The translations under genes and the position numbers were made by a program. A stretch of DNA of 64,000 nt from the NCBI RefSeq assembly GCF_001435775.1, contig NZ_AZFK01000029.1:1-64000 (forward strand), written 5' to 3'. Below the pieces are notes generated by a model, which saw nothing but the letters and a program-made list of their open reading frames with translations, did not search any database and was not told where the DNA came from. This document shows positions 51,511 through 60,734 of this stretch, in pieces. The first letter of the stretch is position 1, and the number at the start of each line of letters is the position of its first letter. The stretch comes from Limosilactobacillus ingluviei DSM 15946. Its GTDB lineage: Bacteria; Bacillota; Bacilli; Lactobacillales; Lactobacillaceae.

Positions 51511-51675
51511 CGATTGTCCTTTCCTTCACCGGCAATGTTGGGCTAGGTTTCGCCTGCAAGTACCTAAGATGACCATAGTTTATCACCAAAGCCAATTGCA
51601 AACAATGCGCGGTGTGGTAAAGTAAACAGGCATGATTTTTCGGGCTAGCTGGGGCCCAAGGTTTGAGGTGAGAAT

Positions 51676-52776
51676 GTGAAACGTGTTTTTAAAATTGCGG
51701 CGGCCCTCGGGCTGGTTGGCGCCTTGTTAGCAGGTGGTTATTTGGCCTACCTGCAAGTCAATTACTACCGGATTTCCGATCACCAAAAGTTGACGGTGAC
51801 TAATCCCCAACGGGCGCAATTAGCCGTCGATCATCCCTATACGGCCACGACCTACAACATCGGCTTTGGGGCCTATAATGAGCGTTATTCCTTTTTTATG
51901 GACACCGGGACGACCAAGCAGGGCCACCACACCCGTGGTAAATATGGTAAGGCGACCAGTCGGGCGGCGGTGCAACGTTCAACGACCTTTGTAATTAAAC
52001 AAATCAAGGCCCAGCACCCGGATTTTGCCCTGTTTCAAGAAATTGATACCAATTCAACCCGGTCGTACCACGTCAATCAAGTCCGCCGGGTGGCCGCGGC
52101 CTTTCCGCACTTGGGGCGGGTCTTTGCTTCCAACTTCCATTCGGCCTACCTTTTGGTGCCGCCGACGGATCCGCACGGTACGGTGCGCTCGGGCTTGCTG
52201 ACGCTGAGCCGCTACCAGGTGCAAAGTGCTCAGCGCCGGCAGTACCCGGTTTCGACCCACTTGATTGAAAAATTTGTCGACCTGGACCGGTGCTTTGTGG
52301 TCTTGACTTTGCCGGTACAAAACGGGCGGCACTTGATCATGATCAATTCGCATATGTCGGCTTACGACCGGGGTGGCAAGATGCGAGCGGCCCAACTAAA
52401 GCTGTTGACCGGGGTGATGAAGCATGCCCGGGCCCGGGGAGATTACGTGATTGTCGGGGGTGATTTTAATCATGCCCTGGGCAAACAAATCATGACCCAC
52501 TTTCGGACTAATCAACGGGTGCCGAACTGGGTCTCGAAGATGAGTAATCAGGATTTGCCGGCGGGCTTTCGGATTGTGCGCGCGGATAATTATTGGACCA
52601 CGCCGACCGTACGGGCGACCGACACGGCCTATGTACCGGGGAAGACCTACACCACGGTGGTCGATGGTTTTATTGTCTCGGATAATGTAACGGCGACTGC
52701 CCATAATCTGGCTACCCACTTTCAAGAAACCGACCATAACCCGGTCAAACTGACTTTTAAATTACAAGCCGAATAG
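51676..52776 (+). CDS. Membrane-anchored endonuclease/exonuclease/phosphatase-fold protein
   Basis: This 366-residue protein has an N-terminal signal anchor (VFKIAAALGLVGALLAGGYLAYL) and an EEP domain outside the cell. Catalytic features are TATTYNIGFGAYN near 55, FQEIDTNS near 118 (metal Glu), MINSHMSAYD near 220, VGGDFNHALG near 257 (Asp, Asn), and a final ETDHNPVKL (Asp, His) near 354. Relatives cleave phosphodiesters in lipids or nucleic acids; the substrate is open. It starts at GTG 51676 behind GAGGTGAGA. Confidence 0.87.
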   Translation: MKRVFKIAAALGLVGALLAGGYLAYLQVNYYRISDHQKLTVTNPQRAQLAVDHPYTATTYNIGFGAYNERYSFFMDTGTTKQGHHTRGKYGKATSRAAVQRSTTFVIKQIKAQHPDFALFQEIDTNSTRSYHVNQVRRVAAAFPHLGRVFASNFHSAYLLVPPTDPHGTVRSGLLTLSRYQVQSAQRRQYPVSTHLIEKFVDLDRCFVVLTLPVQNGRHLIMINSHMSAYDRGGKMRAAQLKLLTGVMKHARARGDYVIVGGDFNHALGKQIMTHFRTNQRVPNWVSKMSNQDLPAGFRIVRADNYWTTPTVRATDTAYVPGKTYTTVVDGFIVSDNVTATAHNLATHFQETDHNPVKLTFKLQAE

Positions 52777-52947
52777 GCTATGCTAACCGGTTAGAGCGCC
52801 GCGGTCGCCTGCGGAAAGCAAGAAATTTTAAGAAAAAGTAAACATGCGCCGGGGTTTTGTGGTAATTTAGATGGTAGCAAAAACGTAAATGGATGGGTCC
52901 AATCTTGGGATCCACCGGCAATATTAATCCCCAAGGGGTGAGTAAAG

Positions 52948-54441
52948 ATGGATAAAGCAAAACTGCAAGCGGCGTGTCACGAACCGGCACTGCAGAAGTT
53001 ACTGTATGAAGGCCGGTTTGGCCTGCGGATGGAAGCCCACCGGGTGGTCACCAACGGTCGAGCTAGCCAGTATCCGTTTCCCAAGACCTTGGATCGGCGG
53101 GGAATCAACCCTTATTTGACCAGTGGGGTCACTGATAATTTGATGGAATTTAACGCGGTCATTATGAAGGAAGCCAAGGCGGCGGTTCGCCAGTTGGAAA
53201 TTCTGCAGCAAATTGTCGACCGCCAACTTCATGAGACCGAACGGCTGTGGCCGTTGTCCATGGCGCCGGCGCCGGTCTACTTACACGATTTAACGTACCT
53301 GACTGATCACACCACCAAGCCCGGTTCCGTTGAATTTAATCACTACCTGATGCAAAAGTACGGGCCAACCCGCCTGCTGACTGGGGGCGTGCACGTCGGT
53401 TACTCCTTGCAAGAGGAATTGATTGAAAGCTTGTACGAACGCTTTGGCAAGGCCGAACACGCCAGTTTGGCGGCCTTTAAGAACTACTTGTACTTTAAGC
53501 TGGCCCAGGGTTACATTATGTGGCAGTGGCTGTTTACCTACTTATTCGGGGCCAGTCCGGTCCCGGAAGACGCCAAGGCGGTGCTGTTGCCTGAGCTTGA
53601 CCACCAAGTCCGCAGTTTTCGCAACAGTCAGTATGGGTATGGCAACCTACCGACGGAACGCTTGGACTATGCCTCCTTGGCAAGCTATGTTGCCAGCTTA
53701 AAGGGGCACTTGGCTTCGGGCGCTTACCAGAGTCCGCACGAAGTCTTTGCCCCGGTCAGTTTGCGGGGAGCAACGGATGATATTGATGCGACCTTGGCGG
53801 CCGGGGTTGATTTCATCAGCTTGCGGATGTTTGACCTTGATCCGTTTGCTGCCGCGGGGATCAGTGAAGATACCCTGAACTTCTTGGAATTAGTGATGGT
53901 CTACTTATTGTTGACGCCCCAACCGGACTTAACGGCAGCCGATCTGCAAGCTGCCCAGGCGCGCAATGAGGAAGTGGCCCTTCAGGATCCTACCGAACAA
54001 ACGGCGTGGATGAAAGAAGAAGCCCAGGCCTTTACCCAACGACTGGCGGACTTCTGTGAGGCTTATGATGCCCCCCGGGCGTACCGCTTAGCCTTGAAGT
54101 TTGTGCAACGGCGGATTGAAGACCCAAGTCTGACTTTGGCGGGGCAACTGTTGGCGAAGGCCGAACACGGGACGTTCCTGTCCTTTGGATTGAAGGTCGC
54201 CAACGACCGCTACTCGCACCTGTTGCAATCGGGACAAACCTTAAGCGTGATTGCGGCTGGTTACTCCCCGAGTGTGCAACGTTTAATCCGGGCGGCCATC
54301 CTGCAGGGGATCCAGGTTTGGCTCAACGAGGACGTCGCCTTTGAATTTGGCGGTCAAACCGTTCACGTTCCGGCCGACGCGGAATTGGCCTTACCGGATG
54401 GGGCCGCGGCTTACCTTAAACAATTGTTACCGGACTTGTAA
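52948..54441 (+). CDS. gshA: Glutamate--cysteine ligase
   Basis: This 497-residue protein is similar to the gamma-glutamylcysteine synthetase part of bacterial GshA/GshAB: GRFGLRMEAHRVVTNGRASQYPFPKTL near residue 23, ETERLWPLSMAPAP near 93 and the substrate region GGVHVGYSLQEEL near 148. It lacks the C-terminal ATP-grasp domain of the bifunctional GshF, so it would make gamma-glutamylcysteine, and glutathione only with a partner. CCAAGGGGTG precedes ATG 52948. A terminator follows. Confidence 0.88.
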   Translation: MDKAKLQAACHEPALQKLLYEGRFGLRMEAHRVVTNGRASQYPFPKTLDRRGINPYLTSGVTDNLMEFNAVIMKEAKAAVRQLEILQQIVDRQLHETERLWPLSMAPAPVYLHDLTYLTDHTTKPGSVEFNHYLMQKYGPTRLLTGGVHVGYSLQEELIESLYERFGKAEHASLAAFKNYLYFKLAQGYIMWQWLFTYLFGASPVPEDAKAVLLPELDHQVRSFRNSQYGYGNLPTERLDYASLASYVASLKGHLASGAYQSPHEVFAPVSLRGATDDIDATLAAGVDFISLRMFDLDPFAAAGISEDTLNFLELVMVYLLLTPQPDLTAADLQAAQARNEEVALQDPTEQTAWMKEEAQAFTQRLADFCEAYDAPRAYRLALKFVQRRIEDPSLTLAGQLLAKAEHGTFLSFGLKVANDRYSHLLQSGQTLSVIAAGYSPSVQRLIRAAILQGIQVWLNEDVAFEFGGQTVHVPADAELALPDGAAAYLKQLLPDL

Positions 54442-54446
54442 AGGAC

Positions 54447-54485
54447 AACCAGCCCTGCCTGGCACTTGGTGGTGGGCTGGTTTTT
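54447..54485 (+). terminator. Terminator of gshA
   Basis: AACCAGCCC pairs with GGGCTGGTT, followed by a T-run of five, directly before the next gene's ribosome site. Confidence 0.75.
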
Positions 54486-54506
54486 GCTGTGAAGGGAGCG
54501 ATTCAA

Positions 54507-55409
54507 GTGCGGACGTTAGCGATTTATGGTTTAGGGAGTGTGGGGGCGCAGTTGGCCTTGACCCTGGCCAATCAAGTTGACGAATTATTGTTGTTAGATC
54601 CGGATGAGCAGCGGGCCGTGGCGGTTGCCAACGACCTGCAGAGTGCGGGCCTAGCCCTGCCGGCCAAGCAGATTAAAGCCCAAGCCTGGGCGGATTTAAA
54701 GCGCGCTCAGGCCTTAGTGGTGGCCCTGGGCCCCGCCGAAGTAGTCCAACCGGACTTAAGCGCGGTAGTGGCCGCCGTCCAGGCGGCCGCCCCGCAAGTG
54801 CAGGCGGCGGACTTTACCGGGGTGGTGGTCAACCTTACCCAGCCGAATGAAGCAACGACCGCCTGGCTGCAAGCGACCTGGCAATTGCCCCCGCAACGGG
54901 TGCTCGGGAGTGGGACCCTGGTTGATACCCAGCAGTTACACCAAGCGGTGGCGGTAGCGTTGCACGTAGCACCGGCTAGTGTGACCGGTTATGTTTACGG
55001 TCAGCACGCTGGGCAAATTGTGCCGGCTTGGTCGACGGTCCACGTGGACGGGCGCCCCCTCAGTGCCCTGCCGGGTGGTCACTTTGACCAGCAGCAGGCC
55101 CAAACCAACGCGCGGTTGATGGCGTATTATGTGACACGGGGCCAGGCGGGTCAATTAGCCGCGCAAACGGCTGCGGGCCGGTTGCTTGGGGCGATCTTTC
55201 AAGATCAGCAACTGGTAGTCCCCGCGGCCGTTTTTCACCCCCAGTATGGCGGCTACGTCAGTTTTCCGGTCCGGGTGGGACGCCAAGGGGTAGGTACCTA
55301 CCTCTTGTTGGATCTTTACCCGGTGGAGCAAGCCCAAATCCAGGTGGCGGCCGAGACAATTGCCACCCAGGTAGCGGAGTTACAACAATTAAACGGAGCA
55401 CAGCCGTAA
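54507..55409 (+). CDS. Degenerate L-lactate/L-2-hydroxyacid dehydrogenase paralogue
   Basis: This 300-residue protein has the LDH/MDH fold: Rossmann loop LAIYGLGSVGAQLALTLA, an acidic residue ending the second strand (LLLDPDE), and the catalytic His167 in GYVYGQHAGQIVPAWS. The substrate-binding Arg of LDH (Arg171; LDSAR in the 56.7-kb gene) is Gln143 here (VDTQQLH), and the mobile-loop Arg is not evident. It therefore may not reduce ordinary 2-oxoacids. It starts at GTG 54507 behind AAGGGAG. Confidence 0.75.
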   Translation: MRTLAIYGLGSVGAQLALTLANQVDELLLLDPDEQRAVAVANDLQSAGLALPAKQIKAQAWADLKRAQALVVALGPAEVVQPDLSAVVAAVQAAAPQVQAADFTGVVVNLTQPNEATTAWLQATWQLPPQRVLGSGTLVDTQQLHQAVAVALHVAPASVTGYVYGQHAGQIVPAWSTVHVDGRPLSALPGGHFDQQQAQTNARLMAYYVTRGQAGQLAAQTAAGRLLGAIFQDQQLVVPAAVFHPQYGGYVSFPVRVGRQGVGTYLLLDLYPVEQAQIQVAAETIATQVAELQQLNGAQP

Positions 55410-55428
55410 ATTTTCAAAAAATTAGCGG

Positions 55429-55454
55429 TTGCAAGCGCTTTAATATGCTATAAT
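55429..55454 (+). promoter_or_regulatory. galE promoter with a cre-like site
   Basis: TGCTATAAT (hexamer TATAAT at 55449) is an extended -10. TTGCAAGCGCTTTAAT at 55429-55444 matches the cre consensus WTGNAARCGYWWNCAA at 14 of 16 positions and lies in the spacer, so CcpA could affect galE. Confidence 0.5.
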
Positions 55455-55507
55455 TTAGCTACAGGTTTGTTTACTAAAATTTTACTTAAAGAAAGGGAGA
55501 TTGCATT

Positions 55508-56518
55508 ATGGCAATTCTTGTTGCAGGTGGGGCCGGTTACATCGGTTCGCACATGGTTAAACGATTGGTAGAAAAGGGCGAAGACGTGGTCGTTGCTGAC
55601 AACCTGGCCACGGGGCACCGTAAGGCGGTTGCCAAGGAAGCCAAGTTCTACTACGGTGACATCCGCGACCGGCAATTCTTGGACCGGATCTTTACCAACG
55701 AAGACATTACGGCCGTAGTGCACTTTGCTGCCTTTTCAATTGTGCCCGAATCGATGGCTAAGCCATTGAAGTACTTCGACAACAATACCGGGGGGATGAT
55801 TACGCTCTTAGAAGCCATGCACGACTTTGGGGTCAAGTACATTGTCTTCTCCTCCACGGCGGCGACCTACGGGATTCCTGAGCACATGCCGATTAAGGAA
55901 ACTGATCCGCAAAAGCCGATCAATCCGTATGGCCTCTCGAAGCTGATGATGGAAGAAATGATGGCTTGGGCGGACAAGGCGTACGGCATCAAGTTTGTGG
56001 CCTTGCGCTACTTTAACGTCGCTGGGGCCGCGCCAGATGGTACGATTGGGGAAGACCACGGGCCAGAAACGCACCTGGTCCCAATCATCATGCAAGTCGC
56101 TGAAGGCAAGCGCAAGGAATTGAGCATCTTTGGGGATGACTACGACACGCCGGATGGAACCAACGTGCGGGATTACGTCCACGTGATGGACCTGGCGGAT
56201 GCCCACATCCTGGCAATCAAGTATCTGGAAGCCGGCAATGAAAGCAACGCCTTTAACCTCGGTTCGTCAACGGGCTTCTCCAACAAGCAAATGCTGGAAG
56301 CGGCCCGGGAAGTAACCGGCAAAGAAATTCCTGCCAAGATGGCACCGCGGCGACCAGGGGATCCAGATTCCCTGGTCGCGGCCAGTGACAAGGCCCGCGA
56401 AGTCCTCGGCTGGCAACCACAATATGATGATGTTCACGACATTATCGCCACGGCGTGGAAGTGGCACGAAACGCACCCGGCGGGTTACGATGACCGCGGG
56501 GAAGCAACCCTGTATTAA
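55508..56518 (+). CDS. galE: UDP-glucose 4-epimerase
   Basis: This 336-residue short-chain dehydrogenase-fold enzyme interconverts UDP-glucose and UDP-galactose in the Leloir pathway. [18 protein letters not shown] binds [17 protein letters not shown] is near residue 77, SSTAATYG near 117 holds the catalytic Thr/Ser, and [12 protein letters not shown] near 144 holds the YxxxK pair. The C-terminal [16 protein letters not shown] is typical. It is not in a gal operon here; it has its own promoter and terminator. Confidence 0.95.
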   Translation: MAILVAGGAGYIGSHMVKRLVEKGEDVVVADNLATGHRKAVAKEAKFYYGDIRDRQFLDRIFTNEDITAVVHFAAFSIVPESMAKPLKYFDNNTGGMITLLEAMHDFGVKYIVFSSTAATYGIPEHMPIKETDPQKPINPYGLSKLMMEEMMAWADKAYGIKFVALRYFNVAGAAPDGTIGEDHGPETHLVPIIMQVAEGKRKELSIFGDDYDTPDGTNVRDYVHVMDLADAHILAIKYLEAGNESNAFNLGSSTGFSNKQMLEAAREVTGKEIPAKMAPRRPGDPDSLVAASDKAREVLGWQPQYDDVHDIIATAWKWHETHPAGYDDRGEATLY

Positions 56519-56535
56519 ACTGAATTTAACGGTGG

Positions 56536-56568
56536 GATCCTGGTTAGTGCAACCAGGATCTTTTTTTT
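56536..56568 (+). terminator. Terminator of galE
   Basis: GATCCTGGTT pairs with AACCAGGATC around AGTGC and is followed by eight T residues. Confidence 0.9.
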
Positions 56569-56592
56569 GCCTCGGGGGGAAGAAGTTTGTGA

Positions 56593-56635
56593 AATTTCCG
56601 AAATGCGTTGACAATTTTCCGAAAAGTGGTATCTT
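56593..56635 (+). promoter_or_regulatory. L-HicDH promoter with two TTTCCGAAA repeats
   Basis: TTGACA (56608) and TATCTT (56630) are 16 bases apart, with TGG before the -10. TTTCCGAAA occurs twice about 21 bases apart on either side of the -35, so the two copies face the same side of the helix; they may be a regulator's binding sites. Confidence 0.5.
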
Positions 56636-56700
56636 AAATGACACACATATTAAATTTTTCTCAGTTAATTTTAATTTAATCACAGAAAGGGAGCATACAT

Positions 56701-57651
56701 ATGACACGAAAAGTTGCAGTTGTGGGAATGGGCCACGTGGGGGCCACCGTTGCGCACTACTTAGTTTCCGGGGGCTTTGTTGATGAATTAGTCTTATTCG
56801 ACACCAATGAAGCCAAGGTGAATTCTGACGCCTTAGACTTACGGGATGCGATGGCGAATTTACCGACGCACACTAATTTGTATGTGAACGATTGGGATCA
56901 AGTCGCAGATTGTGACGTCGTTATTTCGGCGCTGGGCAAGTCAAAATTAGTCGATACGCCGGACCACGATCGCTTCGCCGAATTTAAGTTTACCCGGACC
57001 CAAGTCCCGGTGGTCGGCCAAAAGCTCAAGGACCACGGCTTCCACGGCAACCTTGTGGTGATCACTAACCCGTGTGACGTAATTACGGCCATGTACCAAA
57101 AAGCGACGGGGCTGCCCAAGCACCAAGTCTTAGGGACCGGGACGCTGCTGGATTCGGCGCGGATGCGGGCCACGGTCGGGGAGACCTTGCACGTCGATTC
57201 CCGCTCCGTGGTCGGCTACAACTTGGGTGAACACGGTAACTCCCAGTTTACGGCTTGGTCGACGGTCCGCGTCTTCGGCAAGCCCTTACTGGAGTACTTA
57301 AAGCAACATCCAGAAGTCAAGGCGGACCTGGCCGCGATGGAAGAACGGGCCCGGCAGGGGGGCTACACGGTCTACAAGGGCAAGAAGTATACCAACTACG
57401 GAGTGGCCACGGCGGCGGTGCGCTTAACGGTGACGATGCTTAATGATGCCTTGACTGAATTACCGGTTTCCAATTATCGCCCGGAACTTGGGACGTATCT
57501 TTCCTATCCGGCAGTGGTCGGGCGCCACGGGGTGGTTCAACAACTCCAGTTGGATCTGACCGCGGAAGAACAAGCCAAATTGGAACAGACGGCAACTTAC
57601 ATCAAAGAACGCTTGGCCAAAGAGGAAGCCCGCCAAGCTGAAGAAGACTAA
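56701..57651 (+). CDS. L-2-hydroxyisocaproate dehydrogenase
   Basis: This 316-residue NAD-dependent L-2-hydroxyacid dehydrogenase has KVAVVGMGHVGATVAHYL, NPCDV near residue 122, LDSARMR near 149 with the substrate Arg, and catalytic His in GYNLGEHGNSQFTAWS near 179. The insertion pattern and LVDTPDHDRF loop fit L-HicDH of heterofermentative lactobacilli, which reduces branched and aromatic 2-oxoacids from amino acid breakdown; L-lactate dehydrogenase is an alternative. It has its own promoter and a terminator. Confidence 0.85.
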   Translation: MTRKVAVVGMGHVGATVAHYLVSGGFVDELVLFDTNEAKVNSDALDLRDAMANLPTHTNLYVNDWDQVADCDVVISALGKSKLVDTPDHDRFAEFKFTRTQVPVVGQKLKDHGFHGNLVVITNPCDVITAMYQKATGLPKHQVLGTGTLLDSARMRATVGETLHVDSRSVVGYNLGEHGNSQFTAWSTVRVFGKPLLEYLKQHPEVKADLAAMEERARQGGYTVYKGKKYTNYGVATAAVRLTVTMLNDALTELPVSNYRPELGTYLSYPAVVGRHGVVQQLQLDLTAEEQAKLEQTATYIKERLAKEEARQAEED

Positions 57652-57654
57652 AGC

Positions 57655-57709
57655 AAAAGGTCCGGTTGACCAATGCCTGTTGAACAGGGGGTGGTTGACC
57701 GGACCTTTT
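57655..57709. terminator. Bidirectional terminator between L-HicDH and dxs
   Basis: AAAAGGTCCGGTTGACC-type arms pair with GGTTGACCGGACCTTTT with a further CCTGTTGAACAGG hairpin at the tip. It lies between two convergent genes. Confidence 0.75.
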
Positions 57710-57738
57710 GGGGTTCAGTGAATAGATTTAAAGCGTAA

Positions 57739-59508
57739 TTACAGGTTTTTTAAAACGGCCTTGACGTCAGTGGCGATTTGCGTTGGCGTCAAATGGTACC
57801 GGTCATACAGTTCGGCCAGTGGGACGACGTCGTTAAATTCCTTGGCGGCCCCGAAGTTTAAGACCCGCACCTTAGTTGGAGCAAAGAAGCGGTCGACGTG
57901 TTCGCCAAAGCCCCCGCTCATGGAAGCATTTTCCAAGGTAACCATGACTTGGTGGTCGTTAGTCAGCTGCCCCAAGGTCGCTTCATCCAAAGTTGAAGCC
58001 GAGACGGGGTTGATCAAGGTCGCATCGATGCCGTCCTTCGCTAATTCAGCTGCCGCGGCTTGCCCTAAGGCAAAGAAGTCACCGAGCCCAATGATTGCCA
58101 CGTCTTTGCCTTGGTGGACCACTTGGGCCTTAATTTGGTTGAAGGCCGTGGCACTGATTGGCCCGTGGGTGACTTCGCCAGCGGGTTCGCGGATGATGAC
58201 CGGCTTTTCCGTTTGGGTCAGGGCCCATTGCAACATCGCTACTAATTCTTCGGCGTTGGTTGGGGCCAAGTATTCAATATTTGGCACGTTGCTGAGCATC
58301 GCCAGGTCGAAGTCACTTTGGTGGGTACTGGAGTCATCCGAGATCCGCCCGTTCTTGACGATCGTGACGACGGGGTAGCGATTGAGGGCCATGTCGTGGA
58401 TGACTTGGTCGTAAGCCCGTTGGAAGAAGGTACTGTTTTGGAACAGGACCGGCCGCGCGCCATTTTCGGCTAACCCCGTTGCATAGGTCACCGAGTATTG
58501 TTCCGCAATGTCGACGTCATCGTAGTGAGCGGGGTACTTGGCCTTGATTTCACCCAGGCCAAAGACCCGCGGGACAGCGGCGGTAATGACCATCAACGGT
58601 TGGCCGGCTTCAATTTGGCGGCCCAGTTCGTCCTTGATGATTTGGTCGTAATTTTCCGCGTCACTGGCGGGTTCAACATCGCTGCCGTCTTCAATCTTAA
58701 ACGGACTGTGCCAGTGCCAAGCTTCTTCATCGGCCAAGGCTGGCGCATAGCCTAGCCCCTTGACGGTGTTGACGTGCAAAACGATCGGGTGGTCAATCCC
58801 CTTGACCGCTTCTAAGGCCTTGATCATCGTTTCGACGTCGTTGCCGTCGGCGATGTACTTGTAATCCAGGCCCATCGCCTTAAAGAGGTTGTTAGGGGCT
58901 TCACCGTTGCTTTCCCGCAGGGCCGTTAATTGGTCAAACATGCCGCCGTTGACGTCGTCGATGGACTTTTGGTTGTCGTTAAAGATGATGATCAAATTGC
59001 CATCGTACTTGCCGGCGTTGTTTAATCCTTCCAAGGCCATCCCGCCACTGAGGGAACCATCACCGATCACGGCCACAATATCCCCGCTTTGCTTGGTGAG
59101 GTCGCGGGCCTTAGCCATCCCAACGGCCAGGGCGATCGACGTCGAAGTGTGGCCGACCCGGTAGTAATCGTGGGGGCTTTCATCTTGGTTGGAGTATGGC
59201 GTTACGTCGTGGTAGCGTTCATTATCCAAGAAGCCATAAGCTCGCCCGGTTAACATCTTGTGCGGGTAGGATTGGTGAGAGATGTCCCAAACGATCTTGT
59301 CGTGGGGGGAGTCAAGGACGTAGTGGAAGGCCAAGGTCGTTTCGACGATCCCCAGGTTTGGCCCGAGGTGCCCGCCAATCGCCGCGTCTTTTTCCACGAC
59401 CAGGTGCCGGATTTCATCCGCCACTTGGTGTAATTGGTCCACTGACAGTTTTTTCACGTCAGCGGGTCCTTGAATCTGATTTAATAAGTAATCTGGGTGT
59501 AGATTCAC
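57739..59508 (-). CDS. dxs: 1-deoxy-D-xylulose-5-phosphate synthase (orphan)
   Basis: This 589-residue thiamine-diphosphate enzyme condenses pyruvate and glyceraldehyde 3-phosphate. WDISHQSYPHKMLTGR near residue 74, the ThDP motif GDGSLSGGMALEGLNNAG near 147 with NDN, DIAEQYSVTYATGLAENG near 324, STFFQRAYDQVIHD and the C-terminal half are complete, although RISDDSSTHQSDFDL differs from the usual GADGPTHQG. It is shorter than typical Dxs (about 620). No other MEP-pathway gene is near. Such lactobacilli make isoprenoids from mevalonate, so it may serve another pathway, for example thiamine or pyridoxal. Confidence 0.85.
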   Translation of the reverse strand: MNLHPDYLLNQIQGPADVKKLSVDQLHQVADEIRHLVVEKDAAIGGHLGPNLGIVETTLAFHYVLDSPHDKIVWDISHQSYPHKMLTGRAYGFLDNERYHDVTPYSNQDESPHDYYRVGHTSTSIALAVGMAKARDLTKQSGDIVAVIGDGSLSGGMALEGLNNAGKYDGNLIIIFNDNQKSIDDVNGGMFDQLTALRESNGEAPNNLFKAMGLDYKYIADGNDVETMIKALEAVKGIDHPIVLHVNTVKGLGYAPALADEEAWHWHSPFKIEDGSDVEPASDAENYDQIIKDELGRQIEAGQPLMVITAAVPRVFGLGEIKAKYPAHYDDVDIAEQYSVTYATGLAENGARPVLFQNSTFFQRAYDQVIHDMALNRYPVVTIVKNGRISDDSSTHQSDFDLAMLSNVPNIEYLAPTNAEELVAMLQWALTQTEKPVIIREPAGEVTHGPISATAFNQIKAQVVHQGKDVAIIGLGDFFALGQAAAAELAKDGIDATLINPVSASTLDEATLGQLTNDHQVMVTLENASMSGGFGEHVDRFFAPTKVRVLNFGAAKEFNDVVPLAELYDRYHLTPTQIATDVKAVLKNL

Positions 59509-59541
59509 GAAACATCGTCCTTTCTGGTTCTACTTACTTAA

Positions 59542-59571
59542 AGGATAGAAAAACGGGAACGGCTTGTCCAA
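59542..59571 (-). promoter_or_regulatory. Candidate promoter of dxs
   Basis: On the minus strand TTGGAC (59571-59566) and TATCCT (59547-59542) are 18 bases apart, 34 bases before the start codon. Confidence 0.45.
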
Positions 59572-59604
59572 TTGAAAAATTGCATCATTAAAGATACCGT
59601 TGGC

Positions 59605-60561
59605 CTATGGCAAAATGTTGCCCGCCGATAAGTAGAGGTCGTACCATTCTTGCTTGGTTAATTGCACGTCGCTCCCCTTGGCACTGTCAAGGATGTGTTG
59701 TGGGTTAACCGTCCCCAGCAGGACTTGCATGTGGGCCGGGTGGCGCAAAATCCAGGCGACGGCGATTGCGTTCTTGGAAACACCGTACTTATCAGCTAAT
59801 TTCGCCAGTTCCTGGTTTAATTCAGGGTAGTGTTCATCATCATCGATGTACATTCCTTCAAACAGCCCGAACTGGAATGGTGACCAAGTTTGTAAGGTCA
59901 TCTTGGTTTGCCGGGCGTATTCGATAATGCCGCCGTCGTGGTTGATGGAGCCCTGGTCTTGCATGTTGGTGTGCATCCCAAAGTCGATCATCCTGGTGTG
60001 CGCCAAGCTGAATTGAACTTGGTTGATCAACAGCGGTTGCTTAACGGCGGTCTTGAGCATTTCGATTTGGCGGGGATTGAAGTTGGAAACCCCAAAGTGA
60101 CGGACCTTGCCGCTCGTCTCTAATTCATCGAAGGCGGCGGCGACTTCGTCTAATTCCATCAGGGGATCGGGCCGGTGGAGCAGGAAGGCATCCAGGTAAT
60201 CGACGCCCATCCGTTGCAAAATCCCGTCGACGGCATCAAGCAGGTGTTGCTTTGAGAAATCGTAGCGTTGGCCAAAGACCAGATCACCGTGGGAGCGTTG
60301 TGGATCTAAGACAATGCCCCCCTTGGATTGGATAAATAATTGGTCCCGCTTAATGCCCGCCAACTTTAAGGCCTTGCCAAAGTTGAATTCAGAAGCGCCG
60401 TTGCCGTAGATGTCAGCGGAATCAATAAAGTTGATCCCGGCTTCCAGGGCAGCGTTTAACGCGTCGGCGGCTTGGGCGGGCGTCAACGTTGCCATCCGCA
60501 TCGTTCCGAGGGCGACGTTAGAAGCTTGCCAATTGCTTTGACCGATATTAACTGATTGCAT
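59605..60561 (-). CDS. Aldo/keto reductase
   Basis: This 318-residue (alpha/beta)8 NADPH oxidoreductase has the catalytic set: Asp and Tyr in FIDSADIYGNGASE near residues 47-60, Lys in LFIQSKGGI near 80 and His in DAFLLHRPDPLM near 127. The C-terminal cofactor region AIAVAWILRHPAHMQVLLGT fits the YdhF-like group. Substrates are probably aldehydes or ketones. The start is ATG 60561 behind GGAGTG; the longer open frame is not conserved-looking. Confidence 0.9.
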   Translation of the reverse strand: MQSVNIGQSNWQASNVALGTMRMATLTPAQAADALNAALEAGINFIDSADIYGNGASEFNFGKALKLAGIKRDQLFIQSKGGIVLDPQRSHGDLVFGQRYDFSKQHLLDAVDGILQRMGVDYLDAFLLHRPDPLMELDEVAAAFDELETSGKVRHFGVSNFNPRQIEMLKTAVKQPLLINQVQFSLAHTRMIDFGMHTNMQDQGSINHDGGIIEYARQTKMTLQTWSPFQFGLFEGMYIDDDEHYPELNQELAKLADKYGVSKNAIAVAWILRHPAHMQVLLGTVNPQHILDSAKGSDVQLTKQEWYDLYLSAGNILP

Positions 60562-60606
60562 CTTGAAATCACTCCATTTCTTATGACAAAAAGTAAGTAT
60601 AAATTC

Positions 60607-60635
60607 ATTATAGTCAGCCACCAAGAAAAGTACAA
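60607..60635 (-). promoter_or_regulatory. Promoter of the aldo/keto reductase gene
   Basis: On the minus strand TTGTAC (60635-60630) and TATAAT (60612-60607) are 17 bases apart. Confidence 0.6.
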
Positions 60636-60734
60636 TTCAACATTGCCGGATTTGTGGCGGCTTTTCCCGCAATGGGCGCGCAGAGTGGCTAGGAAACTCT
60701 AATTTTTCAGTTGAAGTTTAGCACAGCGTAAGCT

